Shown piece after piece: positions 33,710 through 41,938 of a stretch of DNA of 64,000 nt. The number at the start of each line of letters is the position of its first letter. The first letter of the stretch is position 1. The stretch is from Streptomyces dangxiongensis (GTDB lineage Bacteria; Actinomycetota; Actinomycetes; Streptomycetales; Streptomycetaceae): contig NZ_CP033073.1 of the NCBI RefSeq assembly GCF_003675325.1, positions 3,906,001-3,970,000 on the forward strand, in the 5' to 3' direction. The notes under the pieces were generated by a model. It was given only the letters and a program-made list of their open reading frames with translations. It ran no database searches and had not been told where the DNA came from. The position numbers were made by a program, and so were the translations under genes.

Positions 33710-33852
33710 CGGATCCCCTTGGTCGTCGTGTCCCTGCCTGACGGCACTATCCTGCCCCGCTCATCCTTACGGACGGGCGCCGCGGTTGGTTCCCCGCGGG
33801 GCTTTTCCGGGAAGGCGGGGTTTCTCCGGGGGACCGGGGAGGGAAGGGAGCC

Positions 33853-33893
33853 GGGAGTGAAGGGGTCCGAGAGGGCGGGAGTGAAGGGGTCCG
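33853..33893. repeat. 24-base tandem repeat before the rhomboid gene
   Basis: GGGAGTGAAGGGGTCCG occurs at 33853-33869 and 33877-33893 in purine-rich DNA between the rhomboid start and the cyclophilin stop. A GGGACCGGGGAGG stretch before it looks like a decayed copy. Confidence 0.65.
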
Positions 33894-33904
33894 GGGAGCC
33901 GGGG

Positions 33905-34435
33905 TCAGCCCTCGCGCGTCTCGATGACCACCGTGTCGATGACGACGTCCTCCAGCGGACGGTCGTTGCGTCCGGTCGGCACGCTCGCGATGGCATCGAC
34001 GACCTTCTGCGCCGCCGGGTCCGTGACCTGGCCGAAGATGGTCCGCTTGCCGTTCAGCCAGGTGCTCGGGGTGACCGTGATGAAGAACTGCGAGCCGTTG
34101 GTGCCCGGACCCGCGTTGGCCATGGCCATCAGGTAAGGGACGCCGAAGGACAGCTCGGGATGGCACTCGTCCTCGAACCCGTAGCCGGGTCCGCCGATGC
34201 CGTTGCCCAGGGGATCGCCGCCCTGGATCATGAAGCCGCTGATGACGGAGTGGAAGACCGTGCCGTCGTAGAGCCGCTTCCGCCCCTTCTCGCCGGTGCC
34301 GGGATGCGTCCACTCGCGTTCGCCCCGGGCCAGTTCGACGAAGTTCCGCACCGTCACGGGAGCGTGGTGCGGGAAGAGCCGCACCTCGATGTCGCCGAGG
34401 GTGGTCTTCAGAGTGGCATACAGCTTCTCAGCCAC
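33905..34435 (-). CDS. Cyclophilin-type peptidyl-prolyl isomerase
   Basis: This is a cytoplasmic cyclophilin of 176 aa. Catalytic blocks are YDGTVFHSVISGFMIQGGDP (Arg of the usual FHR is replaced by Ser here), MANAGPGTNGSQFFIT and WLNGKRTIFGQV. The start is GTG at 34435 with GGAAGG upstream; further in-frame sequence to 34651 is not conserved. In most active cyclophilins the FHRV motif supplies the catalytic Arg, so FHSV is notable, although bacterial variants exist. Confidence 0.92.
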   Translation of the reverse strand: MAEKLYATLKTTLGDIEVRLFPHHAPVTVRNFVELARGEREWTHPGTGEKGRKRLYDGTVFHSVISGFMIQGGDPLGNGIGGPGYGFEDECHPELSFGVPYLMAMANAGPGTNGSQFFITVTPSTWLNGKRTIFGQVTDPAAQKVVDAIASVPTGRNDRPLEDVVIDTVVIETREG

Positions 34436-34640
34436 GAGGTGCCTTCCGTCGTCGTGCGCTGCGACGACTCGATCCTCGCACGGTCCCGCCCGCGCGTCGC
34501 CGCGCGGCCGCGACTTCCGCCGGGAGAGGGTTGTCGGCACCCGTATGCGCGTCCGCACATGCTGCGGCCGCGGTTGACAGGCATGATCCGTAAAAGGGTG
34601 GAAAGTCGAAATACCGTACGCCACCGAGGAGGAGGAACCC

Positions 34641-35342
34641 GTGACCCGCATCGAGAGCGTGCGCGCCGCGACCGGTTCGGCGAAGGACAGCGTGCTGCAC
34701 GCCGCGGAAGTGGTGGCGCCTTACGCCGACACGGCCAAGGAGCGTGCCTCGCATTATGCGCAGGAGGCACGCGTACGGCTGGCGCCCGTGGTGTCGCAGG
34801 CCGCCGGACAGGCCCGCGTGCAGTACGACGCCCGGCTCGCCCCACGCGTGGAGCAGGCGCTGACCCACGTACCGCCGAAGGTCGACCAGGCCGCGCACGA
34901 AGCCGCCGCACTCACCCGCAAGGCCGCCCGACAGGCCGCCGAGTACTCGCTCCCCCGGATCGAACAGGCCGTGGCCGCGACCGCTCCGGTACGCGACGAG
35001 GCCGCCGCGCGCGGCGCCGCCGCCCTGGCAGCGCTGCGCGGCCAGGTCTCGGCCCAGCAGATCCAGAAGCTGGCCCGGCGCAACGAACGGCGCTCCCGGA
35101 CCGGCCGCACCGTGAAGGCGCTGCTGGTGGTCGGCGCCGTGGCGGGTGGCGCCTTCGCCGCGTGGAAGTGGTGGGACCGGCAGGCGAACCCCGACTGGCT
35201 GGTCGAACCGTCCGCGGCGACGGAGGTCCCCGACGCGGGCCGCCTCAGCTCCGTGGACGGCACGGACGCCGCGACGCTGGACCCGGAGGTCGAGGCCAAG
35301 CAGGTGCAGGACGACCTGACGGACCGCGACGACCAGGCCTGA
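34641..35342 (+). CDS. DUF5324-type helical membrane protein
   Basis: This protein of 233 aa is made of amphipathic Ala-rich helices (about 1-150; for example VVAPYADTAKERASHYAQEA and LTRKAARQAAEYSLPRIEQA). One membrane helix (VKALLVVGAVAGGAFAAWKW, about 161-180) and an acidic C-terminal tail follow. It resembles the DUF5324 family of Streptomyces, of unknown function. GTG at 34641 follows GGAGGAGGAA. It is divergent from the cyclophilin gene. TTGACA at 34575 is -35-like but I see no matching -10. Confidence 0.82.
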   Translation: MTRIESVRAATGSAKDSVLHAAEVVAPYADTAKERASHYAQEARVRLAPVVSQAAGQARVQYDARLAPRVEQALTHVPPKVDQAAHEAAALTRKAARQAAEYSLPRIEQAVAATAPVRDEAAARGAAALAALRGQVSAQQIQKLARRNERRSRTGRTVKALLVVGAVAGGAFAAWKWWDRQANPDWLVEPSAATEVPDAGRLSSVDGTDAATLDPEVEAKQVQDDLTDRDDQA

Positions 35343-35370
35343 CCCACGCGCTCCCACCGCACCCGGGAGA

Positions 35371-35410
35371 AGGCCCCTCCGGCCCGCGAATGAACGGGCC
35401 GGAGGGGCCT
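35371..35410 (+). terminator. Strong hairpin terminator after the DUF5324-type gene
   Basis: A perfect 16-bp stem (35371-35386 and 35395-35410; arm AGGCCCCTCCGGCCCG) with an 8-base loop, 29 bases after the stop. Confidence 0.87.
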
Positions 35411-35570
35411 CCCCATGCCCAAGGGCGGACGCCGGCACCCGCGGGTCCGCGCGGACGCCGGCCCGCCCGTTGAACAGGCCGGACCGCGATCGGAGAAAAG
35501 AGCAGCGCCGAGGCCGTCCCTTGCCCCGTGAACACGGGCAGCCGAAGGCTGCGCAAGCAGGACAAAAACA

Positions 35571-35603
35571 CCCCCCTGACGGCGTTTCCGCATGTCAGAG
35601 GGG
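35571..35603 (-). terminator. Intrinsic terminator of tRNA-Ala
   Basis: CCCCTGAC pairs with GTCAGAGGGG around an inner GCG-TTTC-CGC hairpin, with one bulged A. On the minus strand the stem is followed by TGTTTTTGTC, a rare U-run in this genome. It begins 11 bases beyond the tRNA 3' end. Confidence 0.85.
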
Positions 35604-35613
35604 TGGAACAGCG

Positions 35614-35686
35614 TGGAGCCTAGGGGAGTCGAACCCCTGACATCCGCCATGCAAAGACGGCGCTCTACCAACTGAGCTAAGGCCCC
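35614..35686 (-). tRNA. tRNA-Ala, anticodon TGC
   Basis: This minus-strand 73-base tRNA starts GGGGCCTTAGCTCAGTTGGT. The anticodon arm is CCGTC-TTTGCAT-GGCGG, giving TGC. The T arm is CAGGGGTTCGACTCCCCT and the acceptor ends AGGCTCC with discriminator A. CCA is not encoded. The 182-base gap to the next gene holds nothing else clear. Confidence 0.98.
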
Positions 35687-35868
35687 GGGAAGCAGCGCCC
35701 GGCCGGAGGAACCTCGTTCCGGCGGGTGCCGCAGACCAGAGTACCGGGTCACCCCCCGTATCCCGCAAAAAGATTGGGGGTCCCCGCGGATGACCACTCT
35801 CCGTAGGATGCTCGACGTGGTTCGCTACAGCGAACCGCGGTTTTCAGGGGCAGCGATGGGGAGACGCA

Positions 35869-36417
35869 ATGGACGCCGCACAGCAGGAAGCCACCACGAG
35901 AGCGCGGGAGCTCCAGCGGAACTGGTACGGGGAGCCGTTGGGGGCGCTCTTCCGTAAGCTCATCGACGATCTCGGGCTGAACCAGGCCCGTCTCGCGGCA
36001 GTCCTGGGTCTGTCCGCTCCGATGCTCTCGCAGCTCATGAGCGGCCAGCGCGCGAAGATCGGCAACCCCGCGGTGGTGCAGCGGGTACAACTGCTCCAGG
36101 AGCTGGCGGCCCAGGTCGCGGACGGCAGTGCCAGCGCCGCCGAGGCGACCGAGCGCATGGACGAGATCAGGAAGTCGCAGGGAGGCTCCGTGCTCAACAA
36201 CACGACGCAGACCACGGGCAGTTCCGGGGCGCCCACGGTCAAGCGCGTCGTCCGCGAGATCCAGTCGCTGCTCCGCTCGGTGGCCGCCGCGGGCGACATC
36301 ATCGACGCCGCGGACACCCTCGCCCCGAGCCACCCCGAACTGGCGGAGTTCCTGCGCGTCTACGGCGCTGGCCGCACCTCCGACGCCGTCGCGCACTACC
36401 AGTCCCACCAGAACTGA
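35869..36417 (+). CDS. Helix-turn-helix DNA-binding protein
   Basis: This regulator of 182 aa has an N-terminal XRE-like HTH: DDLGLNQARLAAVLGLSAPM then LSQLMSGQRAKIGNPAVVQR (about 33-72). A Ser/Thr/Asn-rich linker (SVLNNTTQTTGSSGAPTVKR) and a helical C-terminal part (EIQSLLRSVAAAGDIIDAAD and ELAEFLRVYGAGRTSDAVAH) follow. The ATG has GGGGAGAC upstream. It lies 180 bases before a Ser/Thr kinase gene on the same strand, which may phosphorylate it or share a promoter. Targets are unknown. Confidence 0.88.
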   Translation: MDAAQQEATTRARELQRNWYGEPLGALFRKLIDDLGLNQARLAAVLGLSAPMLSQLMSGQRAKIGNPAVVQRVQLLQELAAQVADGSASAAEATERMDEIRKSQGGSVLNNTTQTTGSSGAPTVKRVVREIQSLLRSVAAAGDIIDAADTLAPSHPELAEFLRVYGAGRTSDAVAHYQSHQN

Positions 36418-36597
36418 CGGCACGGCCCGCGCCACCTGAGGGACGTCCGGGCGGGACACGGGCCGGGGCGCCCGGATGGAGGTGCTCCGGGCGGAGGCAC
36501 CCGGGCGCACAGGCGCGTATCTCCCGTCACATGGGTAGGGAAGGGGAGCGGGGGGCGCGGGGGCCTCGCAGGGCCAGGGGGAGGAGCGGCGGCTGTC

Positions 36598-37992
36598 ATG
36601 GGTGAGGTCTTCGCCGGCCGGTACGAGCTGGCCGACCCGATCGGACGCGGTGGCGTGGGCGCCGTATGGCGGGCCTGGGACCACCGCCGCCGGCGGTACG
36701 TGGCCGCCAAGGTCCTCCAGCAGCGCGACGCGCACTCCCTGCTCCGCTTCGTCCGCGAGCAGGCCCTGCGCATCGACCACCCGCACGTCCTCGCCCCGGC
36801 CAGTTGGGCCGCCGACGACGACAAGGTGCTGTTCACCATGGAGTTGGTCGGTGGCGGCTCCCTGGTCCACCTGGTGGGCGACTACGGGCCCCTGCCGCCC
36901 GCGTTCGTGTGCACCCTGCTCGACCAACTGCTGTCCGGGCTCGCCGCCGTGCACGCCGAGGACGTCGTCCACCGGGACATCAAGCCCGCCAACGTGCTCC
37001 TGGAAGCCACCGGTACCGGCCGGCCGCGGCTCCGGCTGTCCGACTTCGGCATCGCCATGCGGCTGGGTGAGCCCCGGCTGACGGAGACCAACCTCGTGGT
37101 CGGCACGCCCGGTTACCTCGCCCCCGAGCAGATGCTGGGCGCCGAACCCGACTTCCCCGCCGACCTGTTCGCCGTCGGCCTGGTCGCCCTGTACCTCCTG
37201 GAGGGCGCCAGACCCGACGCCAAGGCGCTCGTGCAGTACTTCCTCGAACACGGGACTCCCGGACCGCCCAAAGGCGTCCCGGAACCGCTCTGGCAGGTCG
37301 TCGCCACGCTTCTCCAGCCCGACCCCGCGGACCGTTTCCGCACCGCCACGGGGGCTCGCAAGGCGCTCGCCGCGGCGGCGGAACTCCTGCCGGAGCCCGG
37401 CCCCGACGACGAACTCATCGAGATCTTCGACCAACTCGGCCCGCTGCCCCCGGGCTTCGGCCCCGAGGGTCCCCTCGCCCGGGCCTCCGGCGTGGCCCTG
37501 GAGACGGTCCCGGGGACGGGTGCGTGGACAGTCCCGGAGGCGGCTCAGGCGGCTCACCCAGCTCACCCGGCTCACCCAGCTCACTCGGCGGCCCCCGCGG
37601 CCGGCACCGGCTCCGGCGCCCGGCGTGGGAGCACACCGACGGGCACCGGCTCCCTGCCGGACAGCGGCCCCAAGGACACCGACCCGACGGGCACCGGCTC
37701 CCTCTCGGACACCGGCAGCTTCCGCCTGCCCCCACCGCGGCACCCCCCGGCACCGGATCCGCGTGCCGGCTCCGGCACCGCTTCCTACACCGCCCTTGAT
37801 CCCCAGGCACCGCCCCGAACACCTCCACCGGCCCCGGCAGCTCCACCGGCCCCGGCAACTCCGCCCGCCCGGCGGCGCCGCGGTCGGCGTGCGGCCCGCC
37901 GCCCCGGTCCCCCGGCCCGCGTCGCGCTCCCGGTGCTGCTGCTGGCGCTCGCCTGCTACGCGGTCGGTTTCTGGGCGCTGACCCGTCGCTGA
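36598..37992 (+). CDS. Ser/Thr protein kinase with C-terminal membrane anchor
   Basis: This kinase has 464 aa. The catalytic domain (about 6-265) carries IGRGGVGAVWRAWD, the Lys in YVAAKVLQ, HRDIKPANVL, SDFGIAMRL and GTPGYLAPEQ. A long Pro/Thr/Gly/Ala-rich linker follows, including HPAHPAHPAH and TGTGSLPDSG/TGTGSLSDTG repeats. A C-terminal tail anchor ends the protein (VALPVLLLALACYAVGFWAL, about 440-459). No extracellular sensor domain exists, so it senses cytosolic or membrane cues. The 3' end overlaps the convergent secreted-protein gene by 37 bases. Confidence 0.93.
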   Translation: MGEVFAGRYELADPIGRGGVGAVWRAWDHRRRRYVAAKVLQQRDAHSLLRFVREQALRIDHPHVLAPASWAADDDKVLFTMELVGGGSLVHLVGDYGPLPPAFVCTLLDQLLSGLAAVHAEDVVHRDIKPANVLLEATGTGRPRLRLSDFGIAMRLGEPRLTETNLVVGTPGYLAPEQMLGAEPDFPADLFAVGLVALYLLEGARPDAKALVQYFLEHGTPGPPKGVPEPLWQVVATLLQPDPADRFRTATGARKALAAAAELLPEPGPDDELIEIFDQLGPLPPGFGPEGPLARASGVALETVPGTGAWTVPEAAQAAHPAHPAHPAHSAAPAAGTGSGARRGSTPTGTGSLPDSGPKDTDPTGTGSLSDTGSFRLPPPRHPPAPDPRAGSGTASYTALDPQAPPRTPPPAPAAPPAPATPPARRRRGRRAARRPGPPARVALPVLLLALACYAVGFWALTRR

Positions 37993-39416
37993 GCCCGCCG
38001 GGCCACCACCGTCCAGCCGCCGAGAAACAGCAGCAGCGCGGTTCCCCCGCCGATCCCGCCGACGGCGACCAGCGTCATCGTCGGGTCACCACCGTCCCCG
38101 GTGGCCCCGGTCAGCGCGGCCGTCCGGTCCTGCCCGGTGACCGTGAGGACGCCGGCCGGGACGGGCCGCCCGGCGTACGCCGGCCCAGAGTGCGCCTGTC
38201 CGCCCACCCGGACCCGCAGGGTCACCTCGAACGGCCCCGGCCCGAACGTGCGGGCCGTCCGCGCGCTGAGGTGCAGCACCAGGTAGTAGTCACCGGCGAA
38301 GCGGACGGAGGTCACCGCGGTGGGAACGGCGTACCGGTTGGCGTACTCCACCGGCGGGAGCGGCTGGAGGGCGGCGGGCCCGGCGGTGCCGGTGTAGCCG
38401 ACGGAGGCGTCGTCGACGTAGCCGCGGACGGGGTTGTACAGGGAGAGGTTCAGGGCGCCGCCGACGTATCCGTGTCCCGGGGAGTCGCCCAGGCCGGCGG
38501 AGGCGTACAGCCGCCGGCCCCAGTCGAGCGGCACCTTGTAGAACCGGGTCTGTCCGGGTTCGAGGCGGGTCCGCCAGACGCCCTCGCCCAGCGGACGCGC
38601 CGCGGTGAAGCCGGTGCCGCCGGAACGGTCGCGGGGCGCGTCGGTCAGGGGCGCCGGGGTGGCGGAGTCCCAGGCCCGGGGTGCGGTGGTGGTGCCGGTC
38701 CGGGCCAGGGCCGGTTCCGTGGCGGGCGCGATCTCCAGCTCCCACGCGTCGTCCGGGGCCGCCGCGTGGGAGCCCTGGGCGTCGAGGCGTTCGACGAGGA
38801 GGTAGTACGTACCGGCGCCCTGGCACAGCGACTTACCGGCCTCGCGCTGCCCCAGGGCCGTGACCGGGCGCGGGCTGAGCCCGGCGCCGAATCGGGCGGA
38901 GGCGTACGAGCAGGACGTGCCGTGCGCGTCCCGGAGCGAGACGCGGATGCCGTCGGTGGCGGAGACGGTGGCGTCCACCGGCGGTACGGCGGTGACGGGG
39001 ACGTACGCGGTGTCCCCGGCGGTCAGTTCGAGCCGGTAATAGAGCCTGCCGTTGCGCGGGAGAGTGCCGCGATAGGTCCGGCCGGGGTCCAGCAGGGCGG
39101 CCCCGGCGGTGTCCCGCGCGCCCACGACCCCCCGGGCGCCGGGGGCGAAGGCGTACGGCCCCGGGTCCGCACCGGCGGCTGCCGCCGGCGACGCGGCCGG
39201 CAGCACGAGCGCGGCACAGACGGCCACCGGAGCGAGAGCGGCGCGGAAAGCGGCGGCGAGGGCGGCACCGACGGCCGGCAGCACGTGCCGTCGGACGCCC
39301 CGCCACCACGCCGGAGGCCCTGCCACGTGCCGCCACCGCTCCGTACATCCTCGCGCGTCCCACCGCCACGCCGTGGGCCCTGCCAGGTGCCGCCACCGCT
39401 CCGTACGTCCTCGCAT
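37956..39416 (-). CDS. Secreted, C-terminally membrane-anchored surface protein
   Basis: This is a protein of unknown function, about 486 aa from ATG 39416. A signal-like stretch (VLPAVGAALAAAFRAALAPV and VAVCAALVLPAASPAAAAGA) is followed by a beta-rich extracellular part with two related blocks (YYRLELTAGDTAYVPVTA; FYKVPLDWGRRLYASAGLGD). Each precedes YYLLVERL or YYLVLHLS, so the domain looks duplicated. The C-terminus has a membrane helix (LVAVGGIGGGTALLLFLGGW) and a basic tail. The start is uncertain: GTG at 39326 and 39284 would shorten a basic, Trp/Arg-rich leader encoded by a 60-base tandem duplication. Confidence 0.75.
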   Translation of the reverse strand: MRGRTERWRHLAGPTAWRWDARGCTERWRHVAGPPAWWRGVRRHVLPAVGAALAAAFRAALAPVAVCAALVLPAASPAAAAGADPGPYAFAPGARGVVGARDTAGAALLDPGRTYRGTLPRNGRLYYRLELTAGDTAYVPVTAVPPVDATVSATDGIRVSLRDAHGTSCSYASARFGAGLSPRPVTALGQREAGKSLCQGAGTYYLLVERLDAQGSHAAAPDDAWELEIAPATEPALARTGTTTAPRAWDSATPAPLTDAPRDRSGGTGFTAARPLGEGVWRTRLEPGQTRFYKVPLDWGRRLYASAGLGDSPGHGYVGGALNLSLYNPVRGYVDDASVGYTGTAGPAALQPLPPVEYANRYAVPTAVTSVRFAGDYYLVLHLSARTARTFGPGPFEVTLRVRVGGQAHSGPAYAGRPVPAGVLTVTGQDRTAALTGATGDGGDPTMTLVAVGGIGGGTALLLFLGGWTVVARRAQRRVSAQKPTA

Positions 39417-39420
39417 GTGC
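39301..39420. repeat. 60-base tandem duplication at the 5' end of the surface-protein gene
   Basis: 39301-39360 and 39361-39420 are two adjacent 60-base units differing at few positions. Both hold CCGCCACCGCTCCGTAC, with a partial third copy of CGCCACC from 39421. In the minus-strand reading frame each gives a 20-residue unit such as RTERWRHLAGPTAW / CTERWRHVAGPPAW. The duplication is in frame, so the coding phase is preserved whether or not the leader is translated. Confidence 0.85.
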
Positions 39421-39648
39421 CGCCACCCCCGGTCCTCGGTCCGCCCCCGTCGTCCGCGTCCCATCCTGCCCCGGCCGCCCCTGCGCCGTCCGGGGCATCC
39501 GTACGGCCGTCCGAAATGCCCGCCGCCGCCCCGCCGAGCCGCCGTACCCCACCCACCGGAACCCCGCAACACGGAACCCCGCCTCCCGGGAACGCGAAAC
39601 CCCGACCGCGAAGGCGGCCGGGGTCGGTTCAGCTCGGGTGTGGGGGAC

Positions 39649-39777
39649 TCACGAACCCGTGGGCACGGAGTCAGTCGCCTCCGTCCACAGGTCCTGCTCG
39701 GCGCGATCCGCCTGGATCTGCCGGTACACGAGGAGCCCGCCGATGGCGGCCAGTGCGACCAGGAGCAGCTTCTTCAC
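39649..39777 (-). CDS. DLW-39-type micro-protein (42 aa)
   Basis: A short gene encodes VKKLLLVALAAIGGLLVYRQ, a membrane helix, then IQADRAEQDLWTEATDSVPT. The motif EQDLWTEATD near the C-terminus identifies the small actinobacterial family named for Asp-Leu-Trp and a typical length of 39. Start GTG at 39777 has GAGG about 10 bases upstream. In actinobacteria this family is often encoded near gyrA, as here. Function is unknown. A promoter with a large palindrome lies upstream. Confidence 0.88.
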   Translation of the reverse strand: MKKLLLVALAAIGGLLVYRQIQADRAEQDLWTEATDSVPTGS

Positions 39778-39822
39778 CGCGCGACCTCGTCTTTCCTTGA
39801 CGTAAGGGACCTCTGGCGCCCG

Positions 39823-39852
39823 ACTATACACACCGACCGATATCGATCGGTG
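39823..39852 (-). promoter_or_regulatory. Promoter of the DLW gene with a 22-base palindrome over the -35 region
   Basis: On the minus strand TATAGT (39828-39823) is a good extended -10, preceded by TG. Positions 39831-39852 form a near-perfect palindrome with half-sites CACCGACCGAT and ATCGATCGGTG, covering the expected -35. The half-site resembles the TetR operators at 7309 and 12359 (shared CCGACCGAT), so a TetR-like repressor is likely, possibly another one. The remaining gap to 40033 shows no gene. Confidence 0.65.
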
Positions 39853-40033
39853 ACCTGCGTCGGGGCCCCGACTCCCCGCCTTCGGCAGCCCCGGGGTTCT
39901 CCCTCCCCGTGCACCCGTCCGGGTGGTGTTCATCGGAACATCGACGCGCCACGGCCGTTGGTCCACCACTTCGCGAACCTCATACACATCATGAGGAAAG
40001 TACGCAAATCGCCCAACCCGAAAGTGAGGGGCC

Positions 40034-40375
40034 ATGACCCAGAACAAGGTCATGAAGCTGTGGACCGCCATCGTCACCGCCTTCCTCGCGCTGTGCACGG
40101 CGCTCGGACTCGCCACCGCGGGCACCGCGACCGCCGCCGCGGCCGGACCCCGGGCCGAGAGCCCCCGCACCGGCACCGCGCAGCAGTCGGCACCGATGAT
40201 CCCGGCGACCAGTCACTGGGCCTGGTCCCACGGCAGGGCCCTGCCCCCCACGATGAAGCAGCGGATCCGGGCCGAGGCCCACGGAAAGGCCCCGCGCTGC
40301 CGGCACCGCCCCCGCACCGAGGCGCAGAACGGGACGACGGACACCGATGACGCCGCGGAGTCCCTCGACTGCTGA
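40034..40375 (+). CDS. Small secreted protein (DUF6344-like)
   Basis: This protein of 113 aa has an N-terminal signal peptide: a basic start, the helix LWTAIVTAFLALCTALGLAT and a probable cut after AGTATAAAA. The mature part contains HWAWSHGRALPPTMKQRIRA and EAHGKAPRCRH, then a hydrophilic tail ending LDC. The PPTMKQRIRAEAHG block recalls the Streptomyces DUF6344 family, which I name from memory. AGGGGCC precedes ATG. No enzymatic motif is visible. Confidence 0.75.
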   Translation: MTQNKVMKLWTAIVTAFLALCTALGLATAGTATAAAAGPRAESPRTGTAQQSAPMIPATSHWAWSHGRALPPTMKQRIRAEAHGKAPRCRHRPRTEAQNGTTDTDDAAESLDC

Positions 40376-40571
40376 TCCGTTCCTGCCGCAGTACCGCAAC
40401 GTCTCGACACCACGGCGACTTGCGTACGCACCAGTCGACACGGAAGACCCCCGGCCGGGATCGGTCGGGGGTCTCGCGCTGTTCCGGCCCCCGCGTCGCG
40501 GGCGCGCCCGGCCCGTACGTCATGCTTGTCACGACACCGACCCGCGGCCCCGGAAGGTGGTGAGTGCCGCC

Positions 40572-41366
40572 GTGACCCGGCGCGTCACCGTTGTCACCGC
40601 TGTCCACGGCCCGTCCGCCCGTTTCCTGCCGGACGCCTACGCCTCCCTGTGCGGTCAGCGGCTCCCGGACGGCTGGGAGTGGCAGTGGGTCGTCCAGGAG
40701 GACGGCTTCACGGACGAGGTCCGCCCGCACGTCCCGGAGGGCGACCCACGCGTGGCCTTCCGTCAGGGACGCCCCGGCGGGCCCGGAGTCGCGCGGACGA
40801 TCGCGCTGGCGCGCGCCGAGGGCCCGTACGTCAAGGTCCTGGACGCCGACGACCGGCTCACACCGGGCGCGCTCGCCCGCGACCTGGCCGTGCTGGAGGC
40901 GGACCCGGCCATCGGATGGACCACGTCCCGCGTCCTGGACCTGCTGCCCGACGGCTCCACGGCCGGCTTCCCCGGCGACCCGGACGACGGGCCGCTCGAA
41001 CGCGGTACCGTCCTCGACCACTGGAGCCGCAACGACTTCCGCGCACCGGTCCACCCCGCGACCCTCTGCGTCCGGCGGGAGCTGCTGACCGCCCTGGGCG
41101 GCTGGATGGCGCTGCCGGCCTCCGAGGACACCGGCCTGCTGCTGGCGCTGAGCGCGGTGAGCCGCGGCTGGTTCTCGGCGGAGACCGGCCTGCTGTACCG
41201 CAAGTGGGAGGGGCAGGTCACGGGTCAGGCGCCGCACGGTGATCCCGTCGAGCGCGCCGCCCGTGCGGCGGTCGCGGAGGCCCGGGCCCGAGACCTGGCC
41301 GGCCTGGGCTGGAGCTACCCGCCCGCCGCGCCGACGCCGTCCCCCTCCGCCCCGGCTACGACGTGA
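40572..41366 (+). CDS. Family 2 glycosyltransferase
   Basis: This GT-A-fold glycosyltransferase of about 264 aa starts VTRRVTVVTAVHGPSARFLP. VKVLDADDRLTPGALARDL holds the metal-binding DxD-like residues (about 88-106), and ALPASEDTGLLLALSAVSRG (about 178) is the acceptor-site ED block. The sugar and acceptor are unknown. No membrane segment is seen, so it acts at the cytosolic face. GTG 40572 is preferred over GTG 40560, which sits too close to GGAAGG; earlier in-frame sequence is not conserved. The gene end overlaps the convergent ferredoxin gene by 11 bases. Confidence 0.87.
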   Translation: MTRRVTVVTAVHGPSARFLPDAYASLCGQRLPDGWEWQWVVQEDGFTDEVRPHVPEGDPRVAFRQGRPGGPGVARTIALARAEGPYVKVLDADDRLTPGALARDLAVLEADPAIGWTTSRVLDLLPDGSTAGFPGDPDDGPLERGTVLDHWSRNDFRAPVHPATLCVRRELLTALGGWMALPASEDTGLLLALSAVSRGWFSAETGLLYRKWEGQVTGQAPHGDPVERAARAAVAEARARDLAGLGWSYPPAAPTPSPSAPATT

Positions 41367-41571
41367 CGTCCTGCTCCGTGCAGACGATCGCCTGCGAGGG
41401 ACACCTCTCGGCCGCCTCCCGGATCGCCTCCCGGCTCCGGGGGTCCGCGGCGGCCTGAGCGCCACCGGGCCGTACGACGCCGTAGCCGTCCTCGAACGCG
41501 AACACGGCCGGCGCCCGGTGCGCGCACTCGGCCGAGCCGTAGCACAGGGAGCGGTCGACGAAGACCTTCAT
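41356..41571 (-). CDS. 3Fe-4S ferredoxin, probably a P450 partner
   Basis: This small ferredoxin of 71 aa starts MKVFVDRSLCYGSAECAHRA. Cluster ligands are the Cys at 10 and 16 in CYGSAEC and the Cys in RCPSQAI (about 57). With three cysteines in this spacing the cluster is of the 3Fe-4S type used by actinobacterial cytochromes P450. APAVFAFEDGYG is also typical. GGAGG lies just before ATG. No P450 gene exists in the window, so it is an orphan electron carrier. Confidence 0.9.
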   Translation of the reverse strand: MKVFVDRSLCYGSAECAHRAPAVFAFEDGYGVVRPGGAQAAADPRSREAIREAAERCPSQAIVCTEQDVTS

Positions 41572-41938
41572 ACGTCCTCCAGCCGTCAGCGGTGACTCGG
41601 TGGCATCCGGTCCCGTCCCTGCCCGGCGGAGCACCCGCCGAACCGCCCCCGCACGCATCGGTGTCCGGCCGCGGCACGTCCGCGCGCCCTGCCCGTCCGG
41701 CACCGGTCCCTCCCCTCGTGGGGACCGGTACCGGACGGTGCGGGGCTGTCGGCCCGCGCCACGACGGCGTACCGGCGCGGGTCGAAAAGGGAACCGGTTG
41801 CGGAGCGCCGGCGGGCTCTGTCACCCGCCGGTGTCGTCGCCGTTCCCTGTCTGTGTCGGAAGTTGACCGATAACGTTCGGCGCCATGGGCCGCCTTCTCC
41901 GGATACGGGGCCGGTGGCCTGTCCGAACGGTGTGTGAC

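Noticed and set aside
34575-34603. TTGACA as a -35 for the DUF5324-type gene
   Set aside because: No -10-like hexamer lies 16-19 bases downstream; TAAAAG is only 11 bases away.
41356-41571. Ferredoxin as part of a cytochrome P450 biosynthetic cluster
   Set aside because: No P450, reductase or biosynthetic gene is nearby; the neighbours are a glycosyltransferase and a STAND gene.
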